Assembly: GCA_014534425.1 (NCBI GenBank)
Contig: JACVRN010000012.1
Span: forward strand, 1 to 64,000
From: Pyrinomonadaceae bacterium
GTDB taxonomy: Bacteria; Acidobacteriota; Blastocatellia; Pyrinomonadales; Pyrinomonadaceae
Direction of reading: 5' to 3'
DNA: 64,000 nucleotides
Below, in pieces: positions 36,269 to 46,588 of this stretch. The notes under the pieces are model-generated. The model searched no databases, was not told where the DNA came from, and was given only the letters and a program-made list of their open reading frames with translations. A program made the translations under genes and the position numbers. The stretch's first letter is position 1; each line of letters opens with the position of its first letter.

Positions 36269-37794
36269 TGAAGCCGCTCGCTTTAATGACAACCAAGCCG
36301 TATGTGCATGAAGGACACAGGCTGCGGCGTCCCGCATCTGCGATGGCTCTCAGGCGACGGTTCCCTCTGCTTGCGCGTATTTTTCTGCCGCCCCTTCTGG
36401 GAACGATCTTTCTCTGGCTCACGAGTCCGAACGACGTTTCGCCCCTTCAGTGGTTCGCGGCTTTTATACTGTTGTGCGCGCCGTGGGGAAGTTACTGTCA
36501 ATGGAGCGCGCTCAAGCGCGGCGACCTGCCTTTGTTCGCCATGATAGGCTTCATCTTCTGGCTCTACTATGGCTTTCCGCTCTTCTGGGGAGACCGCTTT
36601 GCCGTGACATCCTGGGCTTCCGGTGAGACTATTTCGGACGCTGCGATAACCGGTGCCATCATTATGGCTCTCGTCGGCGTGCTCTCACTCTGGCTCGGCA
36701 TTAAGAGCGGACTTGGCCGTCGCTGGTCGCCTAAAATCATTCCCGATATTCCGCAGAATCAAAGTCGCTGGAGCTATTTACGCTTCATCATGATAATCGG
36801 GAGTCTCGTCGGATTCCTGGAAGTCCCGATGAATATTTTCGGCGAAGGGCTAAGCCAGGTGGTATTTATTTTTCTGGCTATTGTTCCGCTAGTGCCGTTC
36901 GCCATTCTCTTTCGCCACTACCTGCAAGGTAAGGCTTCCAGGTCGGATAAGATTCTGCTCGCGTTGTTCCTTTTAATCCGCTTCGTAGTCTCCATGTCTT
37001 CGGGGTGGTTGGGTACTCTTGTTTATCTGATGATTACCTGTGCTGCCATTTACATCGTCGAGAAAAGGAGGATTCCGAGGCTTGCTGTTGTGGCGCTCGT
37101 CATCTACATATTGTTTTTTCAGATAGGAAAGTTTTCAGTCAGGGAAAAATATTGGTACGGACAGAACGAGGGCAGCAAGATAGAGCGCATAGCATTCTGG
37201 ATGAGCGAGTCCATGAATAAATGGAGCGAAGCCCTCAGCGACCAGGGCGGCGAGACCTTGCGCGGCATCAGCTATCAAAGTCTTTCCCGCGTTTCACTGT
37301 TGACGCAAACCGCCAACGTGCTGGAGTTGACCCCTTCGACGGTTCCCTACCAATATGGTCGCCTCTATTCTTACATGGTTGTGGCGCTCGTGCCGCGCTT
37401 CATCTGGCCGGATAAACCTTCGGCGAACGAGGCCAACATGTTCTATCAGGTCTCTTACGGCATCACTGCCGAAGAGGACTTGGAGCGTAGTTCTTACGGC
37501 GCAGGACTACTGGCAGAGGGCTACATTAATTTCGGTTGGTTCGGTGTCGTCGGCGTCATGTTTATACTCGGCATCATTCTTGATTTCTTTCAGACAACTT
37601 TTCTCTCGGCATCTTCGGGGCTTCTCTTAAAAAGTATAGGCGTTGTGCTGCTCCCGTATCTGCTCTCCATAGAATTTCAATTCGCAAGTTACATGGGCGC
37701 AACTATCCAGCGCGTTCTTTTTGTTCTGCTGCTGTTGCTGCCCATCGTTCGCTTCGTAAGAGTGAACAGGAAGACGGCCCCTCAAGCACTGTAA
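36265..37794 (+). CDS. polytopic membrane protein, putative O-antigen/oligosaccharide polymerase (Wzy-like)
   Basis: ~10 hydrophobic segments; large loop with RVSLLTQTANVLELTPSTVPYQYGRLYSYMVVALVPRFIWPDKP, typical of O-antigen polymerase-like proteins; locus context. Confidence 0.7.
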   Translation: MMKPLALMTTKPYVHEGHRLRRPASAMALRRRFPLLARIFLPPLLGTIFLWLTSPNDVSPLQWFAAFILLCAPWGSYCQWSALKRGDLPLFAMIGFIFWLYYGFPLFWGDRFAVTSWASGETISDAAITGAIIMALVGVLSLWLGIKSGLGRRWSPKIIPDIPQNQSRWSYLRFIMIIGSLVGFLEVPMNIFGEGLSQVVFIFLAIVPLVPFAILFRHYLQGKASRSDKILLALFLLIRFVVSMSSGWLGTLVYLMITCAAIYIVEKRRIPRLAVVALVIYILFFQIGKFSVREKYWYGQNEGSKIERIAFWMSESMNKWSEALSDQGGETLRGISYQSLSRVSLLTQTANVLELTPSTVPYQYGRLYSYMVVALVPRFIWPDKPSANEANMFYQVSYGITAEEDLERSSYGAGLLAEGYINFGWFGVVGVMFILGIILDFFQTTFLSASSGLLLKSIGVVLLPYLLSIEFQFASYMGATIQRVLFVLLLLLPIVRFVRVNRKTAPQAL

Positions 37795-37858
37795 TTTCCG
37801 ATGCAACAAACAATATTCTTACTCTTCCGTTGATAGGGATTTCATTCGAGGACTCGGA

Positions 37859-39073
37859 GTGATTAGTCGTATAGACAGAGGCAAGGCTCAATTCGCGCTG
37901 GCCGTCAAAGGCTCACTGAATTCGTGCCTGCGATTGACGCGAGACCTGCTTTTTCTTCGCCTTTGCCCGCCCTGCAATCCCGAACGCATAGCCGTGCATT
38001 TAATCGGGACTGTGGGCGACATAGTCGTTTCAGTGCCCGCGCTCATGGCCCTGCGCGAGCGTTATCCTGAGAGCCGCATAGTCCTGTTCACTTCAGCCGG
38101 GGGGCTTGAAAGCGGCCACGCGGGCGCGCGTGATTTGCTCGAAGGTGCTCCGTTTCTGGACGGAATCGAATACTACGTGACAGAGGAGTTAAGACATACG
38201 AAAGGCTTGCTTAATCTGCTGCGCCGCTTCCGCCGGATGCGACCAGACCTTGTTGTCTCCTTGCCGCCTTGTGCAATTCCTTTCCGTAGCGTTCTACGCA
38301 ATCTTCTCTTCGCAAGGCTGACCGGCGCACATTTCAACACTGGCAGCACTCTGACTAACTTGAATCTCTTCGCGCGGGCGCAGGCGCGCCTCGTGGGGCT
38401 TTATCCAAGCGAAGTCGCGCGACAGATTGGTCAACTTCGTGAACTAGGCGTTGAAAGCCCGGACGTGCGGTTTGAGTTCGGGACTGTAGGGGAAGACGAG
38501 CGGCAGTTCTTGGCAGGAGTATTAGAGCCGCACCAGCCATTCGTAGCTTTGTGCCCGGGCGGCAAGCAGATGGCGCATCGCTGGCCCGCCAGTCGCTTCT
38601 CCGAGGTGGCGAAACGTCTGCGCGATGAGATGAACGTCAGTCTGGTTGCTGTAGGTTCTCAGAAGGAGCGTGAGCTTTGTCGGACGGTTCTCGAAGATGC
38701 TGGCGGAGGATTGAATCTTGCTGGAGAGCTTTCTCTTAAGGCTACCGCGCTTCTTTTATCGAAAGCGAGTCTCATGCTGACGAATGACACAGGGCCTATG
38801 CATCTGGCGGCGGCTGTTGGAACAACGGTCGTAGCCATCTTCGGCGCGCGTGACGTGGCCGGGCGTTGGTATCCGTACGGCGAAGGGCATAGAGTGTTTC
38901 GCGCAGAACTTGTTTGCCCGCGCTGTCTCTTCGCCCGTGAAGAATCCGATCATTGTGTGAAGAAGATTCAAGCGGACGAGGTGCTGCGTGCCTGCCTGGA
39001 AGTTTTGAAGGAGCGATTGCCCGACCGCTCTACCACTGAAGTCAAACTTGAATACGCAGGAAGCCGGACTTAA
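37859..39073 (+). CDS. glycosyltransferase family 9 (heptosyltransferase-like)
   Basis: LIGTVGDIVVSVPALMALRERYPESRIVLFTS...CPGGKQMAHRWPASRFSEVAKRL...LTNDTGPMHLAAAVGTTVVAIFG. Confidence 0.92.
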   Translation: MISRIDRGKAQFALAVKGSLNSCLRLTRDLLFLRLCPPCNPERIAVHLIGTVGDIVVSVPALMALRERYPESRIVLFTSAGGLESGHAGARDLLEGAPFLDGIEYYVTEELRHTKGLLNLLRRFRRMRPDLVVSLPPCAIPFRSVLRNLLFARLTGAHFNTGSTLTNLNLFARAQARLVGLYPSEVARQIGQLRELGVESPDVRFEFGTVGEDERQFLAGVLEPHQPFVALCPGGKQMAHRWPASRFSEVAKRLRDEMNVSLVAVGSQKERELCRTVLEDAGGGLNLAGELSLKATALLLSKASLMLTNDTGPMHLAAAVGTTVVAIFGARDVAGRWYPYGEGHRVFRAELVCPRCLFAREESDHCVKKIQADEVLRACLEVLKERLPDRSTTEVKLEYAGSRT

Positions 39074-39092
39074 TCCTTTGCCTTCTAATCTC

Positions 39093-40325
39093 ATGAGCCA
39101 TTTCGCTCCATCACTTGCCAGCAAAGAGTACGGTAAGGATTTGAATGTCGCTGTCTTGGTAGCAACGACTTCGGCTGCGTATGGTGGGCCTTCCTACAGC
39201 GCACGTCGTCTCTGGCAGTCGGCTATGAACTCTGGCGTGAATATCACTATTCATTCGACGGATACTTTTCATGTGCCGGAAAAGGCCGAGGATTCCGCCG
39301 CATGGCAGCCTTTGAAATGTCGTACATGGCCGACATCGGGGATTAAGCAACTCGGATATTCAAGCCGCATGAATGACGGCGTGCTTGCCAGCCTGCGCGA
39401 TGGCTCTTCAATTATCAGCCAGCATGGATTGTGGCTGCATCATGGAAGAATTGCACGCAACATTGGGCGGCGTTTGAAAGTTCCCGTCATCATTCACCCT
39501 TATGGGATGCTGGAAGACTGGGCCTTGCGGCGCTCAAGCTGGAAGAAGCGTATAGTCGGGCGACTCTGGGAGTATGAGAATCTGAGGGAAGCCGCCTGCA
39601 TTCGTGTTACTGCTCAAAGTGAGATGCAATCGGTTCGCAGGTTCGGTCTGAAAAATCCTGTGGCATTGATTCCAGAAGGAATTGATGCGGACGATTACGA
39701 CCTTCTACCTGATAAGCAGGAAGCCAGAAACAGGCTTTCGCTACCAGAAGGCCAACGCGTCCTACTCTTTCTCTCGCGCGTTCATCCGAAGAAGGGTTTG
39801 ATGAATCTGCTGAAGGTCTGGAAAAGAGTTGGGGCGGCGCGCAAGGGTTGGTTGCTGGCGATAGCCGGGCCGGACGAAGGCGGTCATACTTCGGAACTAA
39901 TGCATGCCGCGCGCGAGCTTGATGACTCAGTGCGTTTCTTAGGGCCGCTCTTCGGGCAGGGAAAGTTTGATGCCTTCGCAGCCGCAGACCTTTTCGTCCT
40001 TCCCTCTTATAGCGAGAACTTCGGCATAGTTGTAGCAGAAGCGCTCTCTGCAAGACTGCCGGTTATCGCAACCAGAGGAACGCCCTGGCAGGGCCTTAAA
40101 GAACATAGTTGCGGTTGGTGGACGCAACTCACCGAGCAATCGCTGGAGGACGCGCTCAGGGAAGCGATGGCGCTCACCGATGTAGAACTAAAGGCGATGG
40201 GTGAGAAGGGCCGCGAGTGGATGCGTCGAGATTTCGGTTGGAATAAAATCGCTGCCCAAATAATAGAGGTCTGCAAGTGGTCTCTGGGCGGAGGCGCTCC
40301 GCCCGATTGCGTCCGTTTGAACTGA
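39093..40325 (+). CDS. glycosyltransferase family 4
   Basis: VLLFLSRVHPKKGLMNLLKVWKRV...FVLPSYSENFGIVVAEALSARLPVIATRGTPWQGL; start position uncertain (track starts 39048). Confidence 0.92.
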   Translation: MSHFAPSLASKEYGKDLNVAVLVATTSAAYGGPSYSARRLWQSAMNSGVNITIHSTDTFHVPEKAEDSAAWQPLKCRTWPTSGIKQLGYSSRMNDGVLASLRDGSSIISQHGLWLHHGRIARNIGRRLKVPVIIHPYGMLEDWALRRSSWKKRIVGRLWEYENLREAACIRVTAQSEMQSVRRFGLKNPVALIPEGIDADDYDLLPDKQEARNRLSLPEGQRVLLFLSRVHPKKGLMNLLKVWKRVGAARKGWLLAIAGPDEGGHTSELMHAARELDDSVRFLGPLFGQGKFDAFAAADLFVLPSYSENFGIVVAEALSARLPVIATRGTPWQGLKEHSCGWWTQLTEQSLEDALREAMALTDVELKAMGEKGREWMRRDFGWNKIAAQIIEVCKWSLGGGAPPDCVRLN

Positions 40326-40358
40326 AGCTTACAGTCTGCTAATGAAAAGGTTTACTGA

Positions 40359-42152
40359 ATGATTGTTCTTGGGATTAATGCTTATCACGGCGACGCGGCG
40401 GCGGCAATAATTCGTGATGGTGAACTAATCGCTGCCGTGGAAGAAGAGCGCTTTAATCGCCGCAAGCATTGCGCGGGCTTTCCTAAGGAGTCCGTGCGCT
40501 ATTGTCTGGAGCGCGCACGCGTCTCGCCGGAAGACGTAGAGCACATAGGAATCTCGCGCGACCCTTCGGCGCACCTGCACAAAAAAGTTCTCTTTGCAGC
40601 GACTCGCGCGGCCAGAAGCGTGAGCGGCATGGAGCGTTCGCGCTCCGAATCAGGAGGACATCGGCGCGGGATTTTCGGCGCAGTCACGGAGCGGCTGGCA
40701 AACGCCGCTCGTGTGCGTGACCTTAAAGAAGAGCTTGCGTGCTCGCTGAATATTCCCAAGGGAAAGCTGCGGGCGCAGTTTCATAATGTGGAGCATCATC
40801 GCGCGCATCTCGCTAGTTCCTTCTACGTCTCGCCTTTTGAGCGCGCGGCACTTTTATCAATTGACGGCTTCGGAGACTTCATCTCTACGATGTGGGGCGT
40901 AGGGGAAGGCAACTCCATAGAGATAGTCGGTCAGGTCGAGTATCCGCACTCGACGGGCATCCTCTATACGGCTACGACGCAGTTTCTGGGCTTTCCGCAT
41001 TACGGCGATGAGGGAAAGGTGATGGGCCTCGCTCCGTACGGCGAGCCGCGATACATAGAAGAGTTCCGCGACCTCATCAGAACGGAAGAGGGCGGGCGCT
41101 TCCGCTTGAATTTGGATTACTTCCGTCACCATGCTGAAGGCGTTGAGATGAGTTGGGACGAAGGCTCGCCTACAATCGGTCGCATCTTTTCCGACGAATA
41201 CGTGAAAAGATTCGGCCCGGCGCGGGAACCCGGCTCGGCCTTAACAGACCGCGAGCGAGACATCGCCGCCAGCCTTCAAGCGCGCCTCGAAGAGGTCTGC
41301 TTTCACATTCTTAATCATCTTCAAGAGAAGAGCGGACTGACCGACCTTGGGTTGTCAGGCGGCGTGGCTTACAACTCTGTGATGAACGGAAAGATTCTGC
41401 TCAACACTCCTTTTCGCAGAGTCTTTGTTCAGCCCGCAGCAGGCGATAGCGGGACGGCTGTGGGCGTCTGCTATCAGATTTACAACCGCGTGCTGCACCG
41501 GCCTCGCGGTTACGTCATGCAAGGAGCTTACACGGGGCCGGAGTTCTCCTGTGAAGAGATACGCGCCGAGCTTGAGCGAAGCAGCTTGGCATTTGAGACT
41601 TACGACGACCGTGAGGTGACGCGCCGCGCCGCGCAGGATATAGCGGATGGCGCAGTGATGGGTTGGTTTCAGGGGCGCATGGAGTTCGGGCCGCGCGCCC
41701 TCGGAAACCGCTCTATCATCGTTGACCCGCGACGTGCGGAGATGAAAGACATACTCAACGACCGCATTAAGAAGCGCGAGCCTTTCAGACCCTTTGCGCC
41801 CTCGATTCTGGAAGAGTACACAGGCGATTACTTTGAGCAGACGCACCCTGCGCCGACTATGCTGATGGTTTATCAGATTAAGCCTGAGAGGCGCGCTTCT
41901 ATTCCGGCTGTGACGCACGTAGACGGCTCCGGGCGACTTCAGACCGTCAGCCGCGAGACCAACCCGCGTTACCATCAACTCATTTCAGACTTTTACGAAC
42001 TGACGGGCGTGCCCCTTGTGCTTAACACTTCATTTAATGAGAACGAGCCAATCGTCTGTACGCCGCGTCATGCGATTGATTGTTTTATGAAGACGCGTAT
42101 GGATGTTTTGTACTTAGGGAACTGCGCCGTGCGGCGTAATCGCAAACCCTGA
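40359..42152 (+). CDS. carbamoyltransferase (NodU/CmcH family)
   Basis: MIVLGINAYHGDAAAAIIRDGELIAAVEEERFNRRKHCAGFP; GLSGGVAYNSVMNGKIL; MEFGPRALGNRSIIVDPR; VLNTSFNENEPIVCTP. Confidence 0.96.
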   Translation: MIVLGINAYHGDAAAAIIRDGELIAAVEEERFNRRKHCAGFPKESVRYCLERARVSPEDVEHIGISRDPSAHLHKKVLFAATRAARSVSGMERSRSESGGHRRGIFGAVTERLANAARVRDLKEELACSLNIPKGKLRAQFHNVEHHRAHLASSFYVSPFERAALLSIDGFGDFISTMWGVGEGNSIEIVGQVEYPHSTGILYTATTQFLGFPHYGDEGKVMGLAPYGEPRYIEEFRDLIRTEEGGRFRLNLDYFRHHAEGVEMSWDEGSPTIGRIFSDEYVKRFGPAREPGSALTDRERDIAASLQARLEEVCFHILNHLQEKSGLTDLGLSGGVAYNSVMNGKILLNTPFRRVFVQPAAGDSGTAVGVCYQIYNRVLHRPRGYVMQGAYTGPEFSCEEIRAELERSSLAFETYDDREVTRRAAQDIADGAVMGWFQGRMEFGPRALGNRSIIVDPRRAEMKDILNDRIKKREPFRPFAPSILEEYTGDYFEQTHPAPTMLMVYQIKPERRASIPAVTHVDGSGRLQTVSRETNPRYHQLISDFYELTGVPLVLNTSFNENEPIVCTPRHAIDCFMKTRMDVLYLGNCAVRRNRKP

Positions 42153-42177
42153 CGACTACGAAAATGATTTATCAGTC

Positions 42178-43443
42178 ATGCGTATTCTGATTCTGCATCA
42201 ATTCTTTTACCCGGATCACTCTGCGGTCAGTCAGTTGATGACAGACTTGGCCGAGAGCATGGTCGAACGCGGCGTCGGTGTGACCGTCATTGCCGGACGT
42301 GGCCTCTACAACGGCGGCGGAAAGCTGGAGCGGCGCGAAAATTACAAGGGCATTAAGATAGAGCGTGCATGGGCCACTAGCTACGGTAAGCGAACCATCA
42401 TCGGTCGGCTCTGCGACTACCTCTCTTTTTACTTTGGGGCTATGTGGAAACTCCTGCGAGTCGAGCGGCATGACATAGTGCTGGCGCTCACGCAACCGCC
42501 TCTCATTGGATTCATTGCTCTGCTAATCAGCAGACTGCGCGGGATGCATGTCATGGCGCTTGTGCAGGATATTTACCCGGACGTTGCAATCGCGCTCGGC
42601 ACAGTAAAGGAGAAGAGTCTGGTCGCGCGCTTCTTCGACTGGCTGAACCGGCGAACATTGTCTGGAATGGATAGAATCATAGTCCTCAGCGAGTGCATGC
42701 GTGAGCGTGTTGAGGCAAAGGTGGAAGTTGACGGCTCAAGTCGAATAGATATTATTCACAACTGGGCTGACGGAAAAGTAATTAAGCCTTTACCGCCTGA
42801 AGAACGAAATCCTTTCGCCGAAGAGCACGGTTTGCAGAATCGCTTCACGCTCATCTTTTCCGGGAACTTCGGACTCGTCAACGAGTTCGAGACTGTGCTT
42901 GAAGCTGCGCTATTGCTTCGGGCGCGCGCCGACATACTCTTTCTCTTCATAGGCGATGGCGTCAGGCGTGATGATATTAAGCGATATGCGGAAGCGCACA
43001 AGCTGGAAAATATACGCATGCTGCCGTACCAGCCGCGCGCCGATTTACGCTACAGCCTGACGGCTGGCGACGCGCATCTGGTGACATTGGCCGAAGGGCT
43101 TGCGGGTTTAAGCGTGCCCAGTAAGACCTACGCCATCTTTGCTGCGGGGCGTCCTGTTCTTTTTGTCGGAGATGAAAAGAGCGCGATTGCAAAGCTCGTC
43201 GCAGAGAATGATTGCGGCGCAGTCTTCGCGGCGGGCCAGAGCAGCCAACTCGCTCAGATTATCGTTGACTGGGCCGCGAACCCTCAGAAGCTTGCGGACT
43301 TTGGCAGGCATGCCCGTACTTTGTTTGAGAACAGATTTGACCGCGCGCACGCCATGACAGCCTACCTTGATAGCTTCGAGAAGTGCTTGCGCGGCGAAGA
43401 GCCTGAGCTTGAAGAGAGGCTCAGAAGCTTGTCTGAAAATTAA
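42178..43443 (+). CDS. glycosyltransferase family 4 (WbuB-like)
   Basis: MRILILHQFFYPDHSAVSQLMTDLAESMVERGVGVTVIAGRG...LAEGLAGLSVPSKTYAIFAAGRPVLFVGDE. Confidence 0.92.
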   Translation: MRILILHQFFYPDHSAVSQLMTDLAESMVERGVGVTVIAGRGLYNGGGKLERRENYKGIKIERAWATSYGKRTIIGRLCDYLSFYFGAMWKLLRVERHDIVLALTQPPLIGFIALLISRLRGMHVMALVQDIYPDVAIALGTVKEKSLVARFFDWLNRRTLSGMDRIIVLSECMRERVEAKVEVDGSSRIDIIHNWADGKVIKPLPPEERNPFAEEHGLQNRFTLIFSGNFGLVNEFETVLEAALLLRARADILFLFIGDGVRRDDIKRYAEAHKLENIRMLPYQPRADLRYSLTAGDAHLVTLAEGLAGLSVPSKTYAIFAAGRPVLFVGDEKSAIAKLVAENDCGAVFAAGQSSQLAQIIVDWAANPQKLADFGRHARTLFENRFDRAHAMTAYLDSFEKCLRGEEPELEERLRSLSEN

Positions 43444-43458
43444 GTCCTGCGCTCTTTG

Positions 43459-44424
43459 ATGAAACAAATTGCTCTAGTGACTGGGGCTGGCGGCTCCATC
43501 GGTTCGACTTTAGTCCATAGATTGCTTGAGCGCGGCTACGCTGTGCGCGCCCTTGTGCGTGAAGGCGCGCCATCTCTCCTATCAGAGAACGCAGAAGTCA
43601 TTCGTGGCGACATCACGGACTACCGACTCATGCGCGACGTTGCGAGTGGCGTAGACGTAGCTTTTCATCTGGCGGCAAAGCTGCACGTAAACAGCCCCGC
43701 TCCTGAATTGAAGGGCGAGTATGAAAGGGTAAACGTCGAAGGGACGCGCACACTGGCGCAAGCCATGAATGACGCAGGCGCACGCCGCCTGGTCTTCTTC
43801 AGCACCATTAACGTCTACGGCGCAACACGAGCGGGGCAGATTATGGATGAAACTTCGCCGCTCAATCCTGATTCATGGTATGCGGAAACCAAAGCGCGTG
43901 CGGAAGAGATTGTAAGTCTCGCTACGCCGTCTGTGATTCTTCGCGTCGCAGCCGTTTATGGGCCGAACATGAAGGGAAACTTTCCGCGCCTTCTTCATGC
44001 TCTAAAGAAGCGACGGCCTGTGCTGGTAGTGGATGGCAGCAACCGCCGCACTCTTGTTTATATAGAAGACCTTTGCCGCGCGTCCATACTAGCGGCTGAG
44101 CATCCATTGGCCGAGGGACAGACTTACAACGTCACGGACGGCGCGGTGCATACTCTGCGCGAGATAATTAATGCCATGAGCGATGCTTTGAAGCGACCGC
44201 GCCCGAAATTCAGCTTGCCGAAATCAACTGTGCGCTTTGCCGCCGGAATGCTCGAAGACTGCTTACGGGTTCTAGGAAAAAGCTCGCCTGTCGGTCGCTC
44301 TACGGTTGATAAATTGACTGAGGATGTAGCCGCGAGCGGCGAGAAGATTCAACAGCAGCTAGGCTTTCAACCTCAATACGATTTGCAGGCCGGATGGCGG
44401 GAAACCATCAGTCTTGCGAATTAG
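43459..44424 (+). CDS. NAD-dependent epimerase/dehydratase (extended SDR)
   Basis: IALVTGAGGSIGSTLVHRLLERGYAVRALVR; YAETKARAEEIV. Confidence 0.92.
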   Translation: MKQIALVTGAGGSIGSTLVHRLLERGYAVRALVREGAPSLLSENAEVIRGDITDYRLMRDVASGVDVAFHLAAKLHVNSPAPELKGEYERVNVEGTRTLAQAMNDAGARRLVFFSTINVYGATRAGQIMDETSPLNPDSWYAETKARAEEIVSLATPSVILRVAAVYGPNMKGNFPRLLHALKKRRPVLVVDGSNRRTLVYIEDLCRASILAAEHPLAEGQTYNVTDGAVHTLREIINAMSDALKRPRPKFSLPKSTVRFAAGMLEDCLRVLGKSSPVGRSTVDKLTEDVAASGEKIQQQLGFQPQYDLQAGWRETISLAN

Positions 44425-44433
44425 TTCCTATTT

Positions 44434-45513
44434 ATGAGTGCTGAACATCCGGTCATAGCGGGACTAGTATTCATCCTCTCTGTCTGGATGACGGGGCGGC
44501 TCTCTTCCGCTTCATCCAGAGTGCGCCTGCTTGACCATCCTAATGAGCGCTCGCTGCATGCGAGGCCGGTTTCGCGCACGGGCGGTTTGGCTATTCTGGC
44601 GAGCCTTGCGCTGGGGCTTCTCGTTGAGGTTTCGCTCTCTTTGCTGGGGCGAGGCTTTCGCTTCCTTGAGACCAAGGCAAGCGTCTGGGTCATAGGCATG
44701 GTTCTGCTGCTGGCGCTTGTCTCGCTGTGGAACGATCATGTGGATTTAGCGCCAGGGCTTCGTTTTATAGTTCATGGGCTGGCGGCTGCTGGAGTAGTTT
44801 TAGGCGCGGGCCAGAGCATAGATTCTCTTTCAGTTCCGTTCATGGGCGTGTGGCATCTGGGCCTTGTGGCCGTACCCTTCACAATCATCTGCCTGATGTG
44901 GATGACTAACCTGTACAACTTCATGGACGGGATGGACGGCTTCGCGGGCGGCATGACGGTTATAGGCTTCGGCTTCCTCTGCTTTCTGGGGCTGGATTCT
45001 GGTCAGACCTTCATCTCCCTCATGTCACTGTTAGCGGTCGCAGCTGCAGCAGGCTTTCTTCTGTACAACTGGCCGCCCGCCAAAATCTTCATGGGAGACG
45101 TGGGAAGTATTCTGTTAGGTTTCCTTGCGGGAACGCTCTCCGTGATTGGCATTCATGAAGGACGCTTTGACGTGTGGGTGCCTGTTCTCATCTTCTCCCC
45201 GTTCATAGTGGATGCTACCGTCACTCTCTTGCGGCGCTTTCTCAGGGGCGAGAAGGTTTGGCGAGCGCACCGCGAGCACTACTATCAACGCATGGTCTTG
45301 TCAGGATGGACGCATCGCAGGACAGCGCTGGCCGAGTATTGCCTGATGATAGCCTGCGGCCTAAGCGCAATCCTTTACACGCGCACACAGCCGGGCGTTC
45401 GCCTGGCTCTCATCATAGTCTGGGCCGTCATCTACTGCGCCCTGGCCTTAGGCGTTCGCCTCTTCGAGCGCAACGGCAAGTTTCCTGTTATGCAGGAAGA
45501 GACCCATCCTTAA
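44434..45513 (+). CDS. MraY/WecA-like polyprenyl-phosphate sugar-1-phosphate transferase
   Basis: LLDHPNERSLHARPVSRTGGLAI; NLYNFMDGMDGFAGGM; KIFMGDVGSILLGFLAG. Confidence 0.95.
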   Translation: MSAEHPVIAGLVFILSVWMTGRLSSASSRVRLLDHPNERSLHARPVSRTGGLAILASLALGLLVEVSLSLLGRGFRFLETKASVWVIGMVLLLALVSLWNDHVDLAPGLRFIVHGLAAAGVVLGAGQSIDSLSVPFMGVWHLGLVAVPFTIICLMWMTNLYNFMDGMDGFAGGMTVIGFGFLCFLGLDSGQTFISLMSLLAVAAAAGFLLYNWPPAKIFMGDVGSILLGFLAGTLSVIGIHEGRFDVWVPVLIFSPFIVDATVTLLRRFLRGEKVWRAHREHYYQRMVLSGWTHRRTALAEYCLMIACGLSAILYTRTQPGVRLALIIVWAVIYCALALGVRLFERNGKFPVMQEETHP

Positions 45514-45517
45514 AATT

Positions 45518-45617
45518 TCACCGCAGAGACGCAGAGAGACGCGAGAGGGGGCGCAGAGAAAAAGAACTCAATATCTCTTTGCGTAAACCTCTGCGTCTCT
45601 CCGCGTCTCTGCGATGA
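45518..45617. repeat. 'CACCGCAGAGACGCAGAG' inverted repeat, second copy
   Basis: tcaccgcagagacgcagagagacgcgagagggggcgcagag ... cctctgcgtctctccgcgtctctgcgatga. Confidence 0.85.
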
Positions 45618-45661
45618 ATCTTCACCTTACCTTAGCTTGACTTCAAATTAACCGGCAGCGC

Positions 45662-46301
45662 TTACGGCGTGGTGGTCACAGAGATGATGTCCGACCACTG
45701 GCCCACCGCCTCGTCTCTTGAGAGGTAGCGCAGGCGGTACTCTCTGACTTCAGGCTGCCCCTGTGTGCGCGGCGGGCGCGAGTCAAGGTAAGGGCTGTAG
45801 TTGTCCGTCCCCAACTGTGCCCACTCCATCTCGCCTGTACGGCGAGACTCTATCAACACACCGTCAAAGTTTCTCTTGACGAACTCTATACGCACTTGGC
45901 TATTGGGCAGGGCAATAGCCTTTGCTTCTGGCTTATCGTTCTCAGGCAGACTCGGCCCGTCGCTGTCCGCACCCGTGATGCCAAGGTCGTTACCGATGGA
46001 CTCCGTGTAACCGGGCGCGACCACCGGACGGTACGAGCAACTCCGGCGCAGCCGGAATCTGCCCTGCCGTTGCGCCAAGCGGGCCGTCCTTGATTAAAGT
46101 CTTGTAGGCCGTGCGCGACTGCAAAGCAGCCTTGTAGGTTGGCAGCATATCGCTGATGAGAAAATCGAGCATCTGTGCGTCGTTCTCGACTGAGGTCACT
46201 TCGGCGGCGGTAAAGCCCAGAGCGGGGGCGTGCGTGGCAAAGCCCTGCGCGAATTGCTTGAACCAGATGACCAGTTCGGGGTCAGCTTTAGGGAAAGCCA
46301 T
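45662..46301 (-). pseudogene. hypothetical protein gene split by a frameshift
   Basis: MAFPKADPELVIWFKQFAQGFATHAPALGFTAAEVTSVENDAQMLDFL... (ORF 45990-46391, ATG at 46301) continues in another frame as VVAPGYTESIGNDLGITGADSDGPSLPENDKPEAKAI... (ORF 45662-46078). Confidence 0.6.
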
Positions 46302-46588
46302 AGGAGTGTTCCTTTCTTCGAGAAAGAGGTCAATAACAGTTTGAGGCGCGAGACGCGCGCCACATGGAAGGTTAGCGAGAAACCTCTGCATTATTTCCGC
46401 CTCAAACGCTGTGGAAGCTGGCGGCGTCTTTTCAAGAGGAATACAGAGGCGTTACCACACGACTAACAAAACCCTGTGAGCGAAAGTTTGTGTGCAACCC
46501 TTTGTTAGCCGAGCGGCGGGATTCTGTCAGAAAAGGGGCCGCATGATAAGGTTTTTTGACTCGTATATCTAATCCGCCACAAAATACG

